Shown: positions 37,065 to 47,771, counted from the stretch's first letter. The stretch is DNA of 64,000 nucleotides from Desulfobulbus sp. (GCA_003604995.1 QZJD01000025.1:1-64000); one strand, 5' to 3'. The notes: a model not told the origin generated them from the sequence alone. Numbers and translations: made by a program.

Positions 37065-38837
37065 GTGAATACCACCATACAGAACAGTTGCTATCGATTG
37101 CGCCGGCGCTCAGCCGTTCCGGACGAGGAGGCCTGCGCCCGCCTGGCCGGAGAGCTGTGCATTCCCCGTCTGCTCTCGGTGCTGCTGTGGCAGCGGGGCA
37201 TAACCTCCGCGGGAGAGGCCGCGACCTTTCTCCAGCCGCGCCTGGCCGACCTGCCGTCACCTTTTGCCATGAAGGATATGGACAGGGCGGTCGCCCTGGT
37301 CGTCCAGGCAATACAGGAGCAGTGGCCTGTCTGCATCCACGGCGACTACGATGTGGACGGAGTGAGTAGTTCCGCGCTGCTGGCCCTTTTTTTTCAGAGC
37401 ATGGGCATTCAACCGGTCTGCTACCAGCCCGACCGGCTGCTGAACGGCTACGGAGTGCAGGAAGAGTTCATCAGGCAAAACGCGCCGCCGGCAGGAAGGC
37501 CGAGTCTCTTTATCACCGTTGATTGCGGAATATCCGCGGTGAACGAGGTACGGCTGGCCCGGGATCTCGGCTTCAGGGTGATCATTACCGATCATCACGA
37601 GACGCCGACGCGGTTGCCGGAAGCGGATGCAATCCTCAACCCCAAGCAGCAGGGTTGCAGATTCCCGTCCCAGGAATTGGCCGGGGTCGGCGTTGTTTTT
37701 TTCCTGACCCTGGGCATCCGCAGCCATCTGGTGGAGCAGGGGCTCATTGCCAAGGAAAAGGCTCCGAATCTCAAGCAGTTCATGGATCTGGTCGCCCTGG
37801 GCACGGTGGCGGACGTCATGCCGGTTACCGGCATCAACCGCATCCTGATCCGCGCCGGGCTCGAAGTGATGAACACCCGGCCCGGCCCATGGGTGTCCGC
37901 CTTGAAACAGCTGAACACCATGCATGAAGGGCCGCTGACCAGTGAAGACATTTCCTATCGGCTTGCGCCGCGAATCAATGCGCCGGGAAGGCTCGGCAAG
38001 CCGGAGGTCGCCTTCAGCCTGCTGATCTGTTCCGATGCAGATGAAGCACTCAGACTGGCCAGGGTGGTTGAGGAGATGAACCAGGAACGCCGCAGGATTG
38101 AAAACGAATCCCTGGAGTTTGTGACCGACGAGTGCGAACGGCAAACCGGCATCGGCATCCAGGGGATAGTCGTGTACGGCGATTTTCATCCCGGCGTTAT
38201 CGGCATCATTGCCTCCAGGGTCGCCGAGCGATACCAGCGCCCGGTCTTCATCCTGACCGATGACGGCTGCGAGATCAACCGGATCAAAGGGTCAGGGCGA
38301 TCCGTGGACGGCGTCAACCTCTATGAAGCGCTGGAGGGTTGCGCCGATACCCTGATCCAGTTCGGAGGCCACCGAATGGCGGCCGGGCTGACCCTCACCA
38401 GGGAAAACATCGCGGCCTTTGCTCAACGGTTCAACTACATTGTCGCCTTACAGATGACGGAACACAGGGAAGAGCACGAATTCATCGTGGATTGCAGTCC
38501 GACTGCCGAGGAAATGCTCGATGAAGGCTTTTTGACTCAGTACCCGAATCTTGAGCCGTTCGGCAACGGGAATCCGGAGCCGGTTTTTCTGCTGGAACGA
38601 TCCATGGTGCGCAACCCGGGGACCATCAAAAACCACCTGAAGTACAATCTGGAGGTCAACGGCCGGACCTTTCGGGCCATCGGCTTCGGCCTGGCGGACA
38701 AAATGGAGAAGATCATCCGTCATGAACCCGTGCATCTTGCGGTCAAAATAAAAAATTCCGTGTTCCGGGGCGTAAAGAGGACCGAACTGCACACCTTGGA
38801 GGTGTTCCAGGAGCAAGAACTTGCGGACCAGGAATAA
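37065..38837 (+). CDS. recJ: Single-stranded-DNA-specific exonuclease RecJ
   Basis: ICIHGDYDVDGVSSSALL-like DHH motif, FITVDCGISAVNEV, IITDHHETP, GSGRSVDGVNLYEAL, QFGGHRMAAGLTL; GTG start favoured over the ORF start inside miaA. Confidence 0.94.
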   Translation: MNTTIQNSCYRLRRRSAVPDEEACARLAGELCIPRLLSVLLWQRGITSAGEAATFLQPRLADLPSPFAMKDMDRAVALVVQAIQEQWPVCIHGDYDVDGVSSSALLALFFQSMGIQPVCYQPDRLLNGYGVQEEFIRQNAPPAGRPSLFITVDCGISAVNEVRLARDLGFRVIITDHHETPTRLPEADAILNPKQQGCRFPSQELAGVGVVFFLTLGIRSHLVEQGLIAKEKAPNLKQFMDLVALGTVADVMPVTGINRILIRAGLEVMNTRPGPWVSALKQLNTMHEGPLTSEDISYRLAPRINAPGRLGKPEVAFSLLICSDADEALRLARVVEEMNQERRRIENESLEFVTDECERQTGIGIQGIVVYGDFHPGVIGIIASRVAERYQRPVFILTDDGCEINRIKGSGRSVDGVNLYEALEGCADTLIQFGGHRMAAGLTLTRENIAAFAQRFNYIVALQMTEHREEHEFIVDCSPTAEEMLDEGFLTQYPNLEPFGNGNPEPVFLLERSMVRNPGTIKNHLKYNLEVNGRTFRAIGFGLADKMEKIIRHEPVHLAVKIKNSVFRGVKRTELHTLEVFQEQELADQE

Positions 38838-38843
38838 ATTTTA

Positions 38844-38859
38844 CATAATATATATTATG
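38844..38859. repeat. Perfect 16-bp AT palindrome in recJ-purB intergenic region
   Basis: CATAATATATATTATG equals its own reverse complement. Confidence 0.8.
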
Positions 38860-39045
38860 CGACATTAAATATGGGATGTCCCTGGAGGCGGCTGATAATT
38901 TCGAATTGCTTGGAAGTTTTGTTAGACCATCAGGGTCAGGATCATTTTCTTCCGATCCCGATACCGACCACAATACAAGATGGGTTTCGTTGCACTCCCC
39001 CCATCCTGCGATCACCATTGAGATAAATAAGGAAAAAACCACACC

Positions 39046-40491
39046 ATGATCGACCGCACCGTCTACCAGGAGCCGCTGGTCAGCCGTTATACCAGCCTGG
39101 AAATGCAGGAACTCTTTTCCGAACAGTTCAAGTTCACCCACTGGCGGCGCTGCTGGGTCGCCCTTGCCGAGGCCCAGCATGAACTCGGTCTGAAGCTGGT
39201 CACCAGGGAAATGGTTGAAGAACTGCGCGCCCATATTGACGACATCGACTACGAAGTCGCGGCGCAAAAAGAAAAAGAGATCCGCCACGACGTGATGGCC
39301 CATGTCTATGCCTACGGGCTCTGCTGCCCCAAGGCCGAGCCCATCATCCACCTGGGCGCAACCTCGCAGTTCGTGGTCTGTAACACCGACCTGCTCATCC
39401 AGAAACGAGCCCTGGCCCTGATTAAGAAGGCCCTGGTCAATGTTATCGCCAACCTGGCCGCTTTCTGCGCCAAACATGCCGGCCTGGCCACGCTCGGCTT
39501 CACCCACTACCAGCCGGCCCAGCCGACCACCGTGGGCAAGCGCAACACCCTCTACATCCAGGACCTGATCATGGATCTGGAATACATCGAGCACCTGGAG
39601 CAGCAGGTCAAGGCCCGGGGCGCCAAGGGCACCGTGGGCACCCAGGCGACCTTTATCGAGCTCTTTGAGGGTGACCATGAAAAGGTGCGCGAACTGGACC
39701 GCCGGGTCGCGGCCAAGCTCGGTTTTGACCAGGTCTTTGCGGTGACCGGCCAGACCTATCCGCGCAAGCTGGACATGAAGACCGCGGAGACCCTGGCAGG
39801 AATCGCCGAATCCGCACACAAGTTCGCAGTTGACCTGCGGCTGCTCTCCAACCTCAAGATGCAGGAAGAGCCCTTTGCCAAGAAGCAGGTGGGCAGCTCG
39901 GCCATGGCTTACAAGCGAAACCCCATGCGCTCGGAACGGATGACCGGCCTGGCCCGCAAACTCATGGGGCTGCCTGCCAACTTCAGCGCCACCGCCGCGA
40001 ATCAGTGGTTCGAGCGGACCCTGGACGATTCGGCAATCCGGCGCATGGACATGGCCCAGGCCTTTCTCCTGGCTGACGCCATCCTCAGATTATACGTGAA
40101 TATTACATCTGATATGGTTGTTTATCCGAATCAAATTGGAAAATATCTCCGCACGGAGCTCCCTTTTATGGCCACGGAAAAGATCCTCATGGCCTGCGTG
40201 GAGCGCGGCAAAAGCCGCCAGGAAATGCACGAGGTGATCCGGGACCATTCAGTGGCCGCCGGCCTGGCGGTCAAGGAGGACGGCGTTGACAACGACCTCC
40301 TGACGCGCCTTGCCCAGGACGCCCGAATCCCCTTCGCTCTGGAGGAACTGAATGCGATGATCACCGACTATACCGCCTTCACCGGTCGCGCCGAGGAGCA
40401 GACCCATGAGTACCTGCGGGAAGTGGTCACGCCACTACTGGGCAGGCACCGCGACCTGATCGGCGGGGTCGACGCAAGCCTCAAGGTCTAA
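39046..40491 (+). CDS. purB: Adenylosuccinate lyase
   Basis: FKFTHWRRCWVALAEAQHELG, KKQVGSSAMAYKRNPMRSERMTGLARKL signature. Confidence 0.95.
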   Translation: MIDRTVYQEPLVSRYTSLEMQELFSEQFKFTHWRRCWVALAEAQHELGLKLVTREMVEELRAHIDDIDYEVAAQKEKEIRHDVMAHVYAYGLCCPKAEPIIHLGATSQFVVCNTDLLIQKRALALIKKALVNVIANLAAFCAKHAGLATLGFTHYQPAQPTTVGKRNTLYIQDLIMDLEYIEHLEQQVKARGAKGTVGTQATFIELFEGDHEKVRELDRRVAAKLGFDQVFAVTGQTYPRKLDMKTAETLAGIAESAHKFAVDLRLLSNLKMQEEPFAKKQVGSSAMAYKRNPMRSERMTGLARKLMGLPANFSATAANQWFERTLDDSAIRRMDMAQAFLLADAILRLYVNITSDMVVYPNQIGKYLRTELPFMATEKILMACVERGKSRQEMHEVIRDHSVAAGLAVKEDGVDNDLLTRLAQDARIPFALEELNAMITDYTAFTGRAEEQTHEYLREVVTPLLGRHRDLIGGVDASLKV

Positions 40492-40619
40492 CCGGTTCAA
40501 AGGAGGCGGGGAGCCTGCTGTTTCGCGTCTCGACCGGGTCCAGGGCGCGCACTCCCCCCCCTCACGTTATCTTTTCCCGTCGGAAGGAGCGCCGCGGGAC
40601 ACGGGCCTCGGTAGAGAAC

Positions 40620-40835
40620 ATGCGTTGCGAACCTCTGTATCTCAGGATATCTCCGGCTCGGATCAGCCTGCTCAGATTCATGTTGGAAGGCTATGACGGC
40701 CTGGCCGTGCTGACCACCCTTGATCGTAAAACAGGTCTGGTTCGCCTGCTTTTTCCCGCTGCACGGTACTATGAACTCATGGCGCTGCTCAGAGCCATGA
40801 GTGAGGAATTACAGAACGCCAACCAAAACAAATAG
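40620..40835 (+). CDS. DUF4911-like small protein
   Basis: 71 aa: LYLRISPARISLLRFMLEGYDGLAVLTTLDRKTGLVRLLFPAARYYELMALLRAM. Confidence 0.7.
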   Translation: MRCEPLYLRISPARISLLRFMLEGYDGLAVLTTLDRKTGLVRLLFPAARYYELMALLRAMSEELQNANQNK

Positions 40836-40874
40836 CATCAATTCTATTATTCATCATGTTGAAATTCCGCTATA

Positions 40875-42245
40875 ATGAAGCAACGCAACCTCTATATTAA
40901 AACCTTTGGCTGCCAGATGAACGAAAGGGATTCGGAGATCATCGAGCAACTCCTTCTGCCCATGGGCTTTCTTCCCGTGGCGGACATGGGCAAAGCCGAC
41001 CTCATCCTGCTCAACACATGCAGCATCCGGGCCAAGGCAGAGCAGAAGGTATACAGTCTACTCGGACAGCTTAGACAGTATAAGTTGAGTAATCCCAGAT
41101 TGTTGATCGGGGTAGCCGGCTGCGTCGCCCAACAGGAAGGCATGCGGATTCAACAGAAGATGCCCCATGTGGACCTGGTCGTCGGCACCCAGCAGATGTA
41201 CAGCCTTCCCGAATTGATTGGCCGCCTTGACAACGGTCAATCCCTCAAGCCGAGGATCGACCTTGACCCCTGTTTCCGCATACCCGCGCTGCGGGAAATT
41301 TCAGCGGCCGGCAAACAGCCCCCCTCCCCTGCCCCGCGCTCTTTTAAAAAATTTGTCACCATTATGCAGGGGTGCAACAACTTTTGCAGCTACTGTGTGG
41401 TCCCGCACACCAGGGGCCGGGAGATAAGCCGTCCGGTTGCGGACATTCTGGACGAGGTGCGCAGCCGCGTCGAGGCCGGAGCAACCGACATTACCCTTCT
41501 CGGCCAGAACGTCAACTCCTACGGACAGACCAACCAGGTTGCCGATCACCCGGTCACCTTTGCCGACCTCCTGCGCCAGGTCGCGGAAATCCCCGGGATA
41601 CGACGCCTCAGATTCACCACCTCCAACCCCAAGGATCTGACCGATGAGCTGATGCGTTGCTTTGCCGAGATACCGATCCTCTGCCCCCATTTTCATCTGC
41701 CGGTCCAGTCGGGCTCCGATCGAATCCTTGCCGCCATGAACCGAAAATATACGGTCGCCGACTATCTGGACCGGGTTGCCGGCCTGCGTCGCTACAGGCC
41801 GGACCTGGCCCTGGGTACGGATATCATCGTCGGATTCCCCGGGGAGACTGACACGGATTTCGAGCAGACCATGGCGCTGCTGGAAGAGGTGCGTTTCCAC
41901 TCCTCGTTCTCCTTTAAATATTCCGACCGTCCCGGCGCCCGCTCCTCGTCCTTTGACAACAAGGTTTCCGAAAGGGTAAAATCAGAACGACTCACCCGTT
42001 TCCAGAAGCGCCAGGACGAAATAAGTCTTGCCCGCAATAAAGAGTATTTAGAGAGTACAGTTGAGACAATGGTTGAAGGCGAGGGCAAGAATGGTTTAGT
42101 GCAAGGCCGATCCGCCACCAACCACCTGGTGCACTTCCCGGGGACGGCTGAAAGAGCCCTGCGGCCGGGAGAGGTGGTTCTGGTCAGAATTGACGGCGCA
42201 GGCCAGCATTCGCTGACCGGCACACTTCTGAACGAGAAGATATGA
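40875..42245 (+). CDS. miaB: tRNA-2-methylthio-N6-dimethylallyladenosine synthase
   Basis: LYIKTFGCQMNERDSEII, IMQGCNNFCSYCVVPHTRGREISR (radical SAM), LLGQNVNSYG, TRAM tail. Confidence 0.97.
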   Translation: MKQRNLYIKTFGCQMNERDSEIIEQLLLPMGFLPVADMGKADLILLNTCSIRAKAEQKVYSLLGQLRQYKLSNPRLLIGVAGCVAQQEGMRIQQKMPHVDLVVGTQQMYSLPELIGRLDNGQSLKPRIDLDPCFRIPALREISAAGKQPPSPAPRSFKKFVTIMQGCNNFCSYCVVPHTRGREISRPVADILDEVRSRVEAGATDITLLGQNVNSYGQTNQVADHPVTFADLLRQVAEIPGIRRLRFTTSNPKDLTDELMRCFAEIPILCPHFHLPVQSGSDRILAAMNRKYTVADYLDRVAGLRRYRPDLALGTDIIVGFPGETDTDFEQTMALLEEVRFHSSFSFKYSDRPGARSSSFDNKVSERVKSERLTRFQKRQDEISLARNKEYLESTVETMVEGEGKNGLVQGRSATNHLVHFPGTAERALRPGEVVLVRIDGAGQHSLTGTLLNEKI

Positions 42246-42348
42246 TTGTCAGTTTCCGACAATCGGGAGATCACCCCACTTCTGCCTTGCCAAATGTTGA
42301 AAACATCATGGCGGACGCCATGCGAAATTCCTTTACCGGGAGGTTATC

Positions 42349-42993
42349 ATGATTGACCTGCACACCCATACCCTGTTCAGCGACGGGGTCCTGGTGCCGG
42401 CGGAACATCTTCGCCGATTCGAGGTGCTGGGGTATGAGGCGGTGGCGATCACCGATCACGCCGATTCATCAAACCTGGATTTTATCATACCCCGGATCGT
42501 CCAGGCTGCGGCCGATCTCAACCGTTACTCGCCAACCAGGCTGATCCCGGGCATCGAGCTGACCCATGTCCCGCCGGAGATGTTTAAAAGTCTCACCGCC
42601 CGCGCCCGCGATCTGGGCGCGCTTCTGGTGGTGGCGCACGGGGAGACCCCTGTGGAGCCGGTGATTCCCGGAACCAACCGCGCCGCCCTGGAAGCAGGGG
42701 TTGACCTCCTGGCCCATCCGGGCTTCATCTCAGAGGAAGAGGTGCGGCTGGCCGCTGAAAAAGGAATCTTTCTTGAGCTTTCCGGCCGCAAGGGGCATTG
42801 CCTGACCAACGGTCATGTGGCGCGGCTGGCCAGGGAGGCGGGGGCGCTCCTGGCGGTGAACGCCGACGCCCATGAGCCCGGGGATTTCATGTCGGCGATC
42901 CGCGCCGAATGCGTTGGTATGGGCGCGGGGCTCAGCGCGGTGGAATACGCGCAGTTGCGCGTCAATATGGCGAGCCTAGTCGCCCGCCTCTGA
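42349..42993 (+). CDS. PHP-domain histidinol-phosphatase-type protein
   Basis: MIDLHTHTLFSDGVLVPAEHLRR, VAITDHADSSNL, GIELTHVPPE, NADAHEPGDF. Confidence 0.9.
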   Translation: MIDLHTHTLFSDGVLVPAEHLRRFEVLGYEAVAITDHADSSNLDFIIPRIVQAAADLNRYSPTRLIPGIELTHVPPEMFKSLTARARDLGALLVVAHGETPVEPVIPGTNRAALEAGVDLLAHPGFISEEEVRLAAEKGIFLELSGRKGHCLTNGHVARLAREAGALLAVNADAHEPGDFMSAIRAECVGMGAGLSAVEYAQLRVNMASLVARL

Positions 42994-45009
42994 CGGGCCC
43001 TTTTCCCTGCCGGAAACGAAGCCCGGCAGGATGGGTGCCGCGGCCGGCTGGACCACCGGCTTGCCGGTGACGCTGACGATCTTGCGCACCACCCGCCCGG
43101 AGAGGCGTTTGCCGATGGAACTGGGCGACTTGATCAGATAGTCGTCCATGTTGAGCTCCAGGCTGTTGTACCTGGCCCGGGCCGACGGCACCAGACTGAC
43201 CCGCGCCCGTACCCCGTTCTCGCCCAGTTCCAGGAATTGGATGATCGAGCGCTTGTGCTCGGGAAAGAGGCGGTATTCGCGATTGAGAATGAATTTCGGG
43301 GTGCGGAACCGCTTGACGTACGAGGTATTCTCCAGGCCGTTGCGGTAGATCAGATTAAACACCAGCTCGTTGTCCACCACCCCCGCCCAGATCAGGTCAT
43401 GGCCGATGAACACCTTGTCGGATACGTGCACCACCTTGTACAAACCGGAATTGAAGATGAGCAGGAGCCGGTCCAGTTCCGAGCAGTTCACCTCCAGGTC
43501 CTGCTTTTCATCCTCAGCCTTGATCTTGGTGCCCAGAAAGCCGCTTTCCCGGTGATAGCCGACCACCAGATTGGAAAGGGCCGCGGCCCGGACATCCACC
43601 GCGTCGAAACGCTCAATGGTGCTGCGCCGGGGGTACTGTTCGCCGTACCTGGCCAGGAGTCCATCAATATAGGTGATCGTAAAACCGATCATATCCCGCA
43701 GGCTCTTCTCGATTCCCCGGATCTCTTTTTCAATGGTGGCGATCTCCTTCTTCTGACGGTTGATGTCGAAGCGGGTGATCTTCTTGATCCTGATCTCCAG
43801 AAGCTTTTCAATGTCGTCCCTGGTCACCTGTCGCGGCAGCTCGTCGGCAAAGGTTTTCAGGGCCTCGTCGATCGTGGCGATGACCTTGGGATAACTGGTG
43901 ATCTCTTCGATCTGCTTGTAGAGACGTTCCTCGATAAAAATCCGTTCCAGCTTGCGGGCGTGCAGTTTTTCGCGCAGGCGACCCAGTTCGATGCGCAACT
44001 CCTTTTCCAGGTCCGTGACCAGGCGGTCGGTATTGCGGCGCAGGACCTCCTCCACGGTCATCTGGCAGGGCATATTCTCCCTGATCACCACCAGGCTGGG
44101 CGAGATGGAGAGTTCGCAGTCGGTGAAGGCATAGAGCGCGTCAATGGTCTCCTCGGCATAGACGCCGCGGGCCAGCTTGATCTCCACCTCCACCGTTTCG
44201 GCGGTATAATCGTTGATCGAGGCGATCCGCAGCTTGTCGGCTTTGGCCGCCTTTTCCACGGAGTCGATCAACGACTGGGTGGTGATGGAGTAGGGCAGTT
44301 CCCGGATGACAATGGTTTTGTCGTCCACCTTTTCGATCTTTGCCCGGCAGCGCAACCGGCCGTTGCCGTTCTGGTACTCGCTGACATCGATGATCCCGCC
44401 CCGCTGGAAATCAGGGTAGAGCTCAAACTCCTCGCCCCGCAGGTACTTGATCTGCGCCTGGAGCAGCTCGTTGAAATTGTGGGACATGATCTTGGTCGCC
44501 ATGCCCACGGCGATACCCTCGGCGCCCAAGAGGAGCATGAGCGGCAGTTTCGCCGGCAGGGTGACCGGCTCCAGCATCCGGCCGTCGTATGACTCGACGA
44601 ACTCGGTGAGGTCTTTGTTGAACAGGGTCTCGCGGGCGAGCGGGGTCAGCCGGCACTCGATGTAGCGGGCCGCCGAGGCCTGGTCGCCGGTGAAAATATT
44701 GCCGAAGTTGCCCTGCCGCTCGATGAGATATTCCTTGTTGGCCAGGTTGACCAGGGCCGCGAAGATGGACTGGTCGCCGTGCGGGTGCAGCTTCATGGTT
44801 TCGCCGACCACATTGGCCACCTTGTGGAAACGGCCGTCATCCATGTTGTGCAGGGTCTGCAGGATGCGCCGCTGCACCGGCTTCAGGCCGTCGTCCACGT
44901 CCGGGATCGCCCGGTCACGGATGACATACGAGGTATAGTCGAGGAAATTCTCGTCAAAGAGGCGCTGAAGTTTGCCCATTTCCGGGATATGCACGGGGAG
45001 ATCGCTCAT
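42976..45009 (-). CDS. parC: DNA topoisomerase IV subunit A
   Basis: FLDYTSYVIRDRAIPDVDDGLKPVQRRILQTLH, LHPHGDQSIFAALVNLA, EGIAVGMATKIMSHNFNELL; 4-nt overlap after parE. Confidence 0.94.
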   Translation of the reverse strand: MSDLPVHIPEMGKLQRLFDENFLDYTSYVIRDRAIPDVDDGLKPVQRRILQTLHNMDDGRFHKVANVVGETMKLHPHGDQSIFAALVNLANKEYLIERQGNFGNIFTGDQASAARYIECRLTPLARETLFNKDLTEFVESYDGRMLEPVTLPAKLPLMLLLGAEGIAVGMATKIMSHNFNELLQAQIKYLRGEEFELYPDFQRGGIIDVSEYQNGNGRLRCRAKIEKVDDKTIVIRELPYSITTQSLIDSVEKAAKADKLRIASINDYTAETVEVEIKLARGVYAEETIDALYAFTDCELSISPSLVVIRENMPCQMTVEEVLRRNTDRLVTDLEKELRIELGRLREKLHARKLERIFIEERLYKQIEEITSYPKVIATIDEALKTFADELPRQVTRDDIEKLLEIRIKKITRFDINRQKKEIATIEKEIRGIEKSLRDMIGFTITYIDGLLARYGEQYPRRSTIERFDAVDVRAAALSNLVVGYHRESGFLGTKIKAEDEKQDLEVNCSELDRLLLIFNSGLYKVVHVSDKVFIGHDLIWAGVVDNELVFNLIYRNGLENTSYVKRFRTPKFILNREYRLFPEHKRSIIQFLELGENGVRARVSLVPSARARYNSLELNMDDYLIKSPSSIGKRLSGRVVRKIVSVTGKPVVQPAAAPILPGFVSGREKGPSEAGD

Positions 45010-46838
45010 TCCGGCCTCACCACCAGATGGTTCATGATATACTGCCGCCGCTCCGGCGTATTCTTGCCCATGTAGAAGGTCAGCACCCGGGAGGTTTCGC
45101 TGAGGGAATCGATCTGCACCTGCCGCAGCCGCATATCAGGTCCGATGAACTGTTTGAATTCCCGGGGCGAAATTTCGCCGAGCCCCTTGAAGCGGGTCAC
45201 CTCCACCTTTTTCTCTGAGGCCCCCCTCCCCTTCAGCCGGGAGATCGCCTGCTCCTTTTCCTTGTCGGAATAGCAGTAGACCGTCTCCTGGGTGTTGCGC
45301 ACCCGAAAGATCGGAGTCTCCAGGATGTAGACATAGCCCAGTTTGATCAGCGGCTCGAAATAGTGCAGGAAAAAGGTGAGGAGCAGGTTGCGGATATGCA
45401 GGCCATCCACATCGGCATCCGTGGCCATGATGATCCGGTCAAAGCGCAGGCTGCCCACCGATTCTTCGATGTCCAGGGCCTGCATCAGGCTGTACATCTC
45501 CTCGTTTTTGTAGAGTACATCCAAGCGCTGGCCGTAGACGTTCATCGGCTTGCCCTTGAGCGAAAAGACCGCCTGAGTCATGGGATCCCGGGAACTGACA
45601 ATGGACCCGGCCGCAGACTGGCCCTCGGTAATGAAAATCATGTTTTCCCGGCCCGGCTTGGAGGGATTGCCCCGGGAGGGATGATATTTACAGTCCTTGA
45701 GCTGGGGGATCTTGAGGGCGACTTTTTTCGCCTTGGCCTTGGCCTCACGGCGCACGGTCTGCAACTCGCGGCGGACCCGCTCGTTTCGCTGCACCTTGTC
45801 CAGGAGCAGCTCCGCGGTCTGCGGAAACTTGTAGAGGTGATCGGCCACCGCGTCCTTGACCGCGTTGACGATCCAGGAGCGCACTTCGGTATTGCCCAGT
45901 TTGTTCTTGGTCTGCGACTCGAATACCGGCTCCTGCACCTTCACTGCCAGGGTGCCGACGATGCCGTCGCGCACGTCCGTCCCCTCGAACTTCTTGTTGC
46001 TGAACTCATTGACCCCTTTCAGGATCCCTTCGCGGAAGGCGGACAGGTGGGTGCCGCCCTCGCTGGTGTAGGTGCCGTTGACAAAGGAGAAATAGGTGTC
46101 GCCGTAGTCGTCGGTGTGGGTGAAGGCGAACTCCAGTGCTTTGTCTTTGAAGTGGATCGGATCGTAGATCAGGTTGCCGTTCACCTCCACCGAGAGCAGG
46201 TCGAGCAGCCCGTTTTCCGAAAAGTAGCATTCGTTGTCGAAATAGAGCTTGAGGCCGGAGTTGAGATAGGCGTAGCGCCAGAGGCGTTTCCTGATATACT
46301 GGCGATCGAAGCGAAACTCCTCGAAGAGCTGAACGTCGGGCAGAAATTCGACCAGGGTGCCATCCTTTTCCCTGGTTTCTCCTTCTTCCTCACCCTGCAA
46401 TTCGCCGTAAGCGAACCACGCCTTTTTGAAACGGCCCTCGCGGAAGGCGCTCACCGTAAATTCCGAGGACAGGGCGTTGACCGCCTTGGTTCCCACGCCG
46501 TTCAGACCCACGGAGAACTGGAAAACCTCGGTGTTGTACTTGGCACCGGTGTTGATGGTGGACACGCATTCCACCACCTTGCCCAGGGGAATGCCTCGAC
46601 CGAAGTCCCGGACAGTGCATCGTCCCTGATCATCGATGGCGATGTCCACCCGCTTGCCCACCCCCATGATGAACTCGTCAACGCTGTTGTCGATGACCTC
46701 CTTGAGCAGGATATAAATCCCGTCGTCGGGATGCGACCCGTTGCCGAGCCTCCCGATATACATACCCGGACGCTTGCGGATATGCTCCAGGGAGCTCAGG
46801 GTCTTGATCTTTGATTCGTCGTACTGATGGAGAGCCAC
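45006..46838 (-). CDS. parE: DNA topoisomerase IV subunit B
   Basis: LEHIRKRPGMYIGRLG, DNSVDEFIMGVG, GLNGVGTKAVNALS, MIFITEGQSAAGSI, MATDADVDGLHIRNLLLTFF. Confidence 0.95.
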   Translation of the reverse strand: MALHQYDESKIKTLSSLEHIRKRPGMYIGRLGNGSHPDDGIYILLKEVIDNSVDEFIMGVGKRVDIAIDDQGRCTVRDFGRGIPLGKVVECVSTINTGAKYNTEVFQFSVGLNGVGTKAVNALSSEFTVSAFREGRFKKAWFAYGELQGEEEGETREKDGTLVEFLPDVQLFEEFRFDRQYIRKRLWRYAYLNSGLKLYFDNECYFSENGLLDLLSVEVNGNLIYDPIHFKDKALEFAFTHTDDYGDTYFSFVNGTYTSEGGTHLSAFREGILKGVNEFSNKKFEGTDVRDGIVGTLAVKVQEPVFESQTKNKLGNTEVRSWIVNAVKDAVADHLYKFPQTAELLLDKVQRNERVRRELQTVRREAKAKAKKVALKIPQLKDCKYHPSRGNPSKPGRENMIFITEGQSAAGSIVSSRDPMTQAVFSLKGKPMNVYGQRLDVLYKNEEMYSLMQALDIEESVGSLRFDRIIMATDADVDGLHIRNLLLTFFLHYFEPLIKLGYVYILETPIFRVRNTQETVYCYSDKEKEQAISRLKGRGASEKKVEVTRFKGLGEISPREFKQFIGPDMRLRQVQIDSLSETSRVLTFYMGKNTPERRQYIMNHLVVRPE

Positions 46839-46937
46839 GGGAAAAAATTCACTGAATAATTTTTTATACGGTATATATTGTGAACGAGCGGATAACGACT
46901 ATACTGAGTCCACCTGAACTTTACAAACCAAAAACCG

Positions 46938-47771
46938 ATGATCAAAACCGTTTTGACCATAGCCGGCTCCGACCCCACCGGCGGCGCAGGGATCCAGGCC
47001 GATCTAAAGACCATGACCGCCATCGGGGTCTACGGTGCGGCGGTGATCACCTGCGTCACCGTCCAGAACAGCCGCGGGGTAAGCAGGATCGAACCGCTGC
47101 ATCCGGAACTGGTCGCCGAACAGATCGAAGCGGTGCTGACCGATCACCGGGTGACCCACGTCAAAATAGGCATGATCGGCACGGCGGCCATTGCCAGGGC
47201 CATTGCCCGCAAGCTGCGGAATTTCAAAGGAGAGGTCATCTTCGATCCCGTCCTCCACTCCAGCACCGGCCACCCGCTTTTGCCGCCCGATGATCTGGAG
47301 AGCGTGCGCGCGGATCTCCTTGCCTTGACCACGGTGCTCACGCCCAACCTTCCTGAACTTGAGGTCTTGAGCGAAACCGCCGTCCAGGGCAACGGCGAGG
47401 TGCGTGCCGGTGTCGATGCGCTGATGCAAAAGTACAGCTCCCTGCGGGCCATCCTGGTCAAGGGCGGTCATGGCGACAGCACGGACTTGCTTACCGATTG
47501 CCTGTTCTTCGCGGATAACGGAAAGATCGAACGCGAGACGCTTTCCCATCCTTTCCTCCAGACATGCAATTCGCACGGGACAGGCTGCACGCTCGCCTCG
47601 GCATTCGCATCCTACCACGCCCTGGGCGGCGATTATTCATCGGCCTTTCTCCAGGCGGTCTTTTTCGTACAGGAGCTCCTCAAGGAAAGCGCATCCCTCA
47701 AGATCGTGACCAATCCCAAGGGGAAGGGGGGATTACTGCACCATCTCGCCTGCGCCGCGATGGCCGAATGA
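46938..47771 (+). CDS. thiD: Hydroxymethylpyrimidine/phosphomethylpyrimidine kinase
   Basis: TVLTIAGSDPTGGAGIQADLKTMTAIGVYGAAVITCVTVQNSRGV, VLTPNLPEL, HGTGCTLASAFASY. Confidence 0.97.
   Translation: MIKTVLTIAGSDPTGGAGIQADLKTMTAIGVYGAAVITCVTVQNSRGVSRIEPLHPELVAEQIEAVLTDHRVTHVKIGMIGTAAIARAIARKLRNFKGEVIFDPVLHSSTGHPLLPPDDLESVRADLLALTTVLTPNLPELEVLSETAVQGNGEVRAGVDALMQKYSSLRAILVKGGHGDSTDLLTDCLFFADNGKIERETLSHPFLQTCNSHGTGCTLASAFASYHALGGDYSSAFLQAVFFVQELLKESASLKIVTNPKGKGGLLHHLACAAMAE

Noticed and set aside
43237-44592. 451-aa plus-strand ORF opposite parC
   Set aside because: Antisense shadow of parC; no motifs.
45363-46814. 483-aa plus-strand ORF opposite parE
   Set aside because: Antisense shadow of parE; no motifs.
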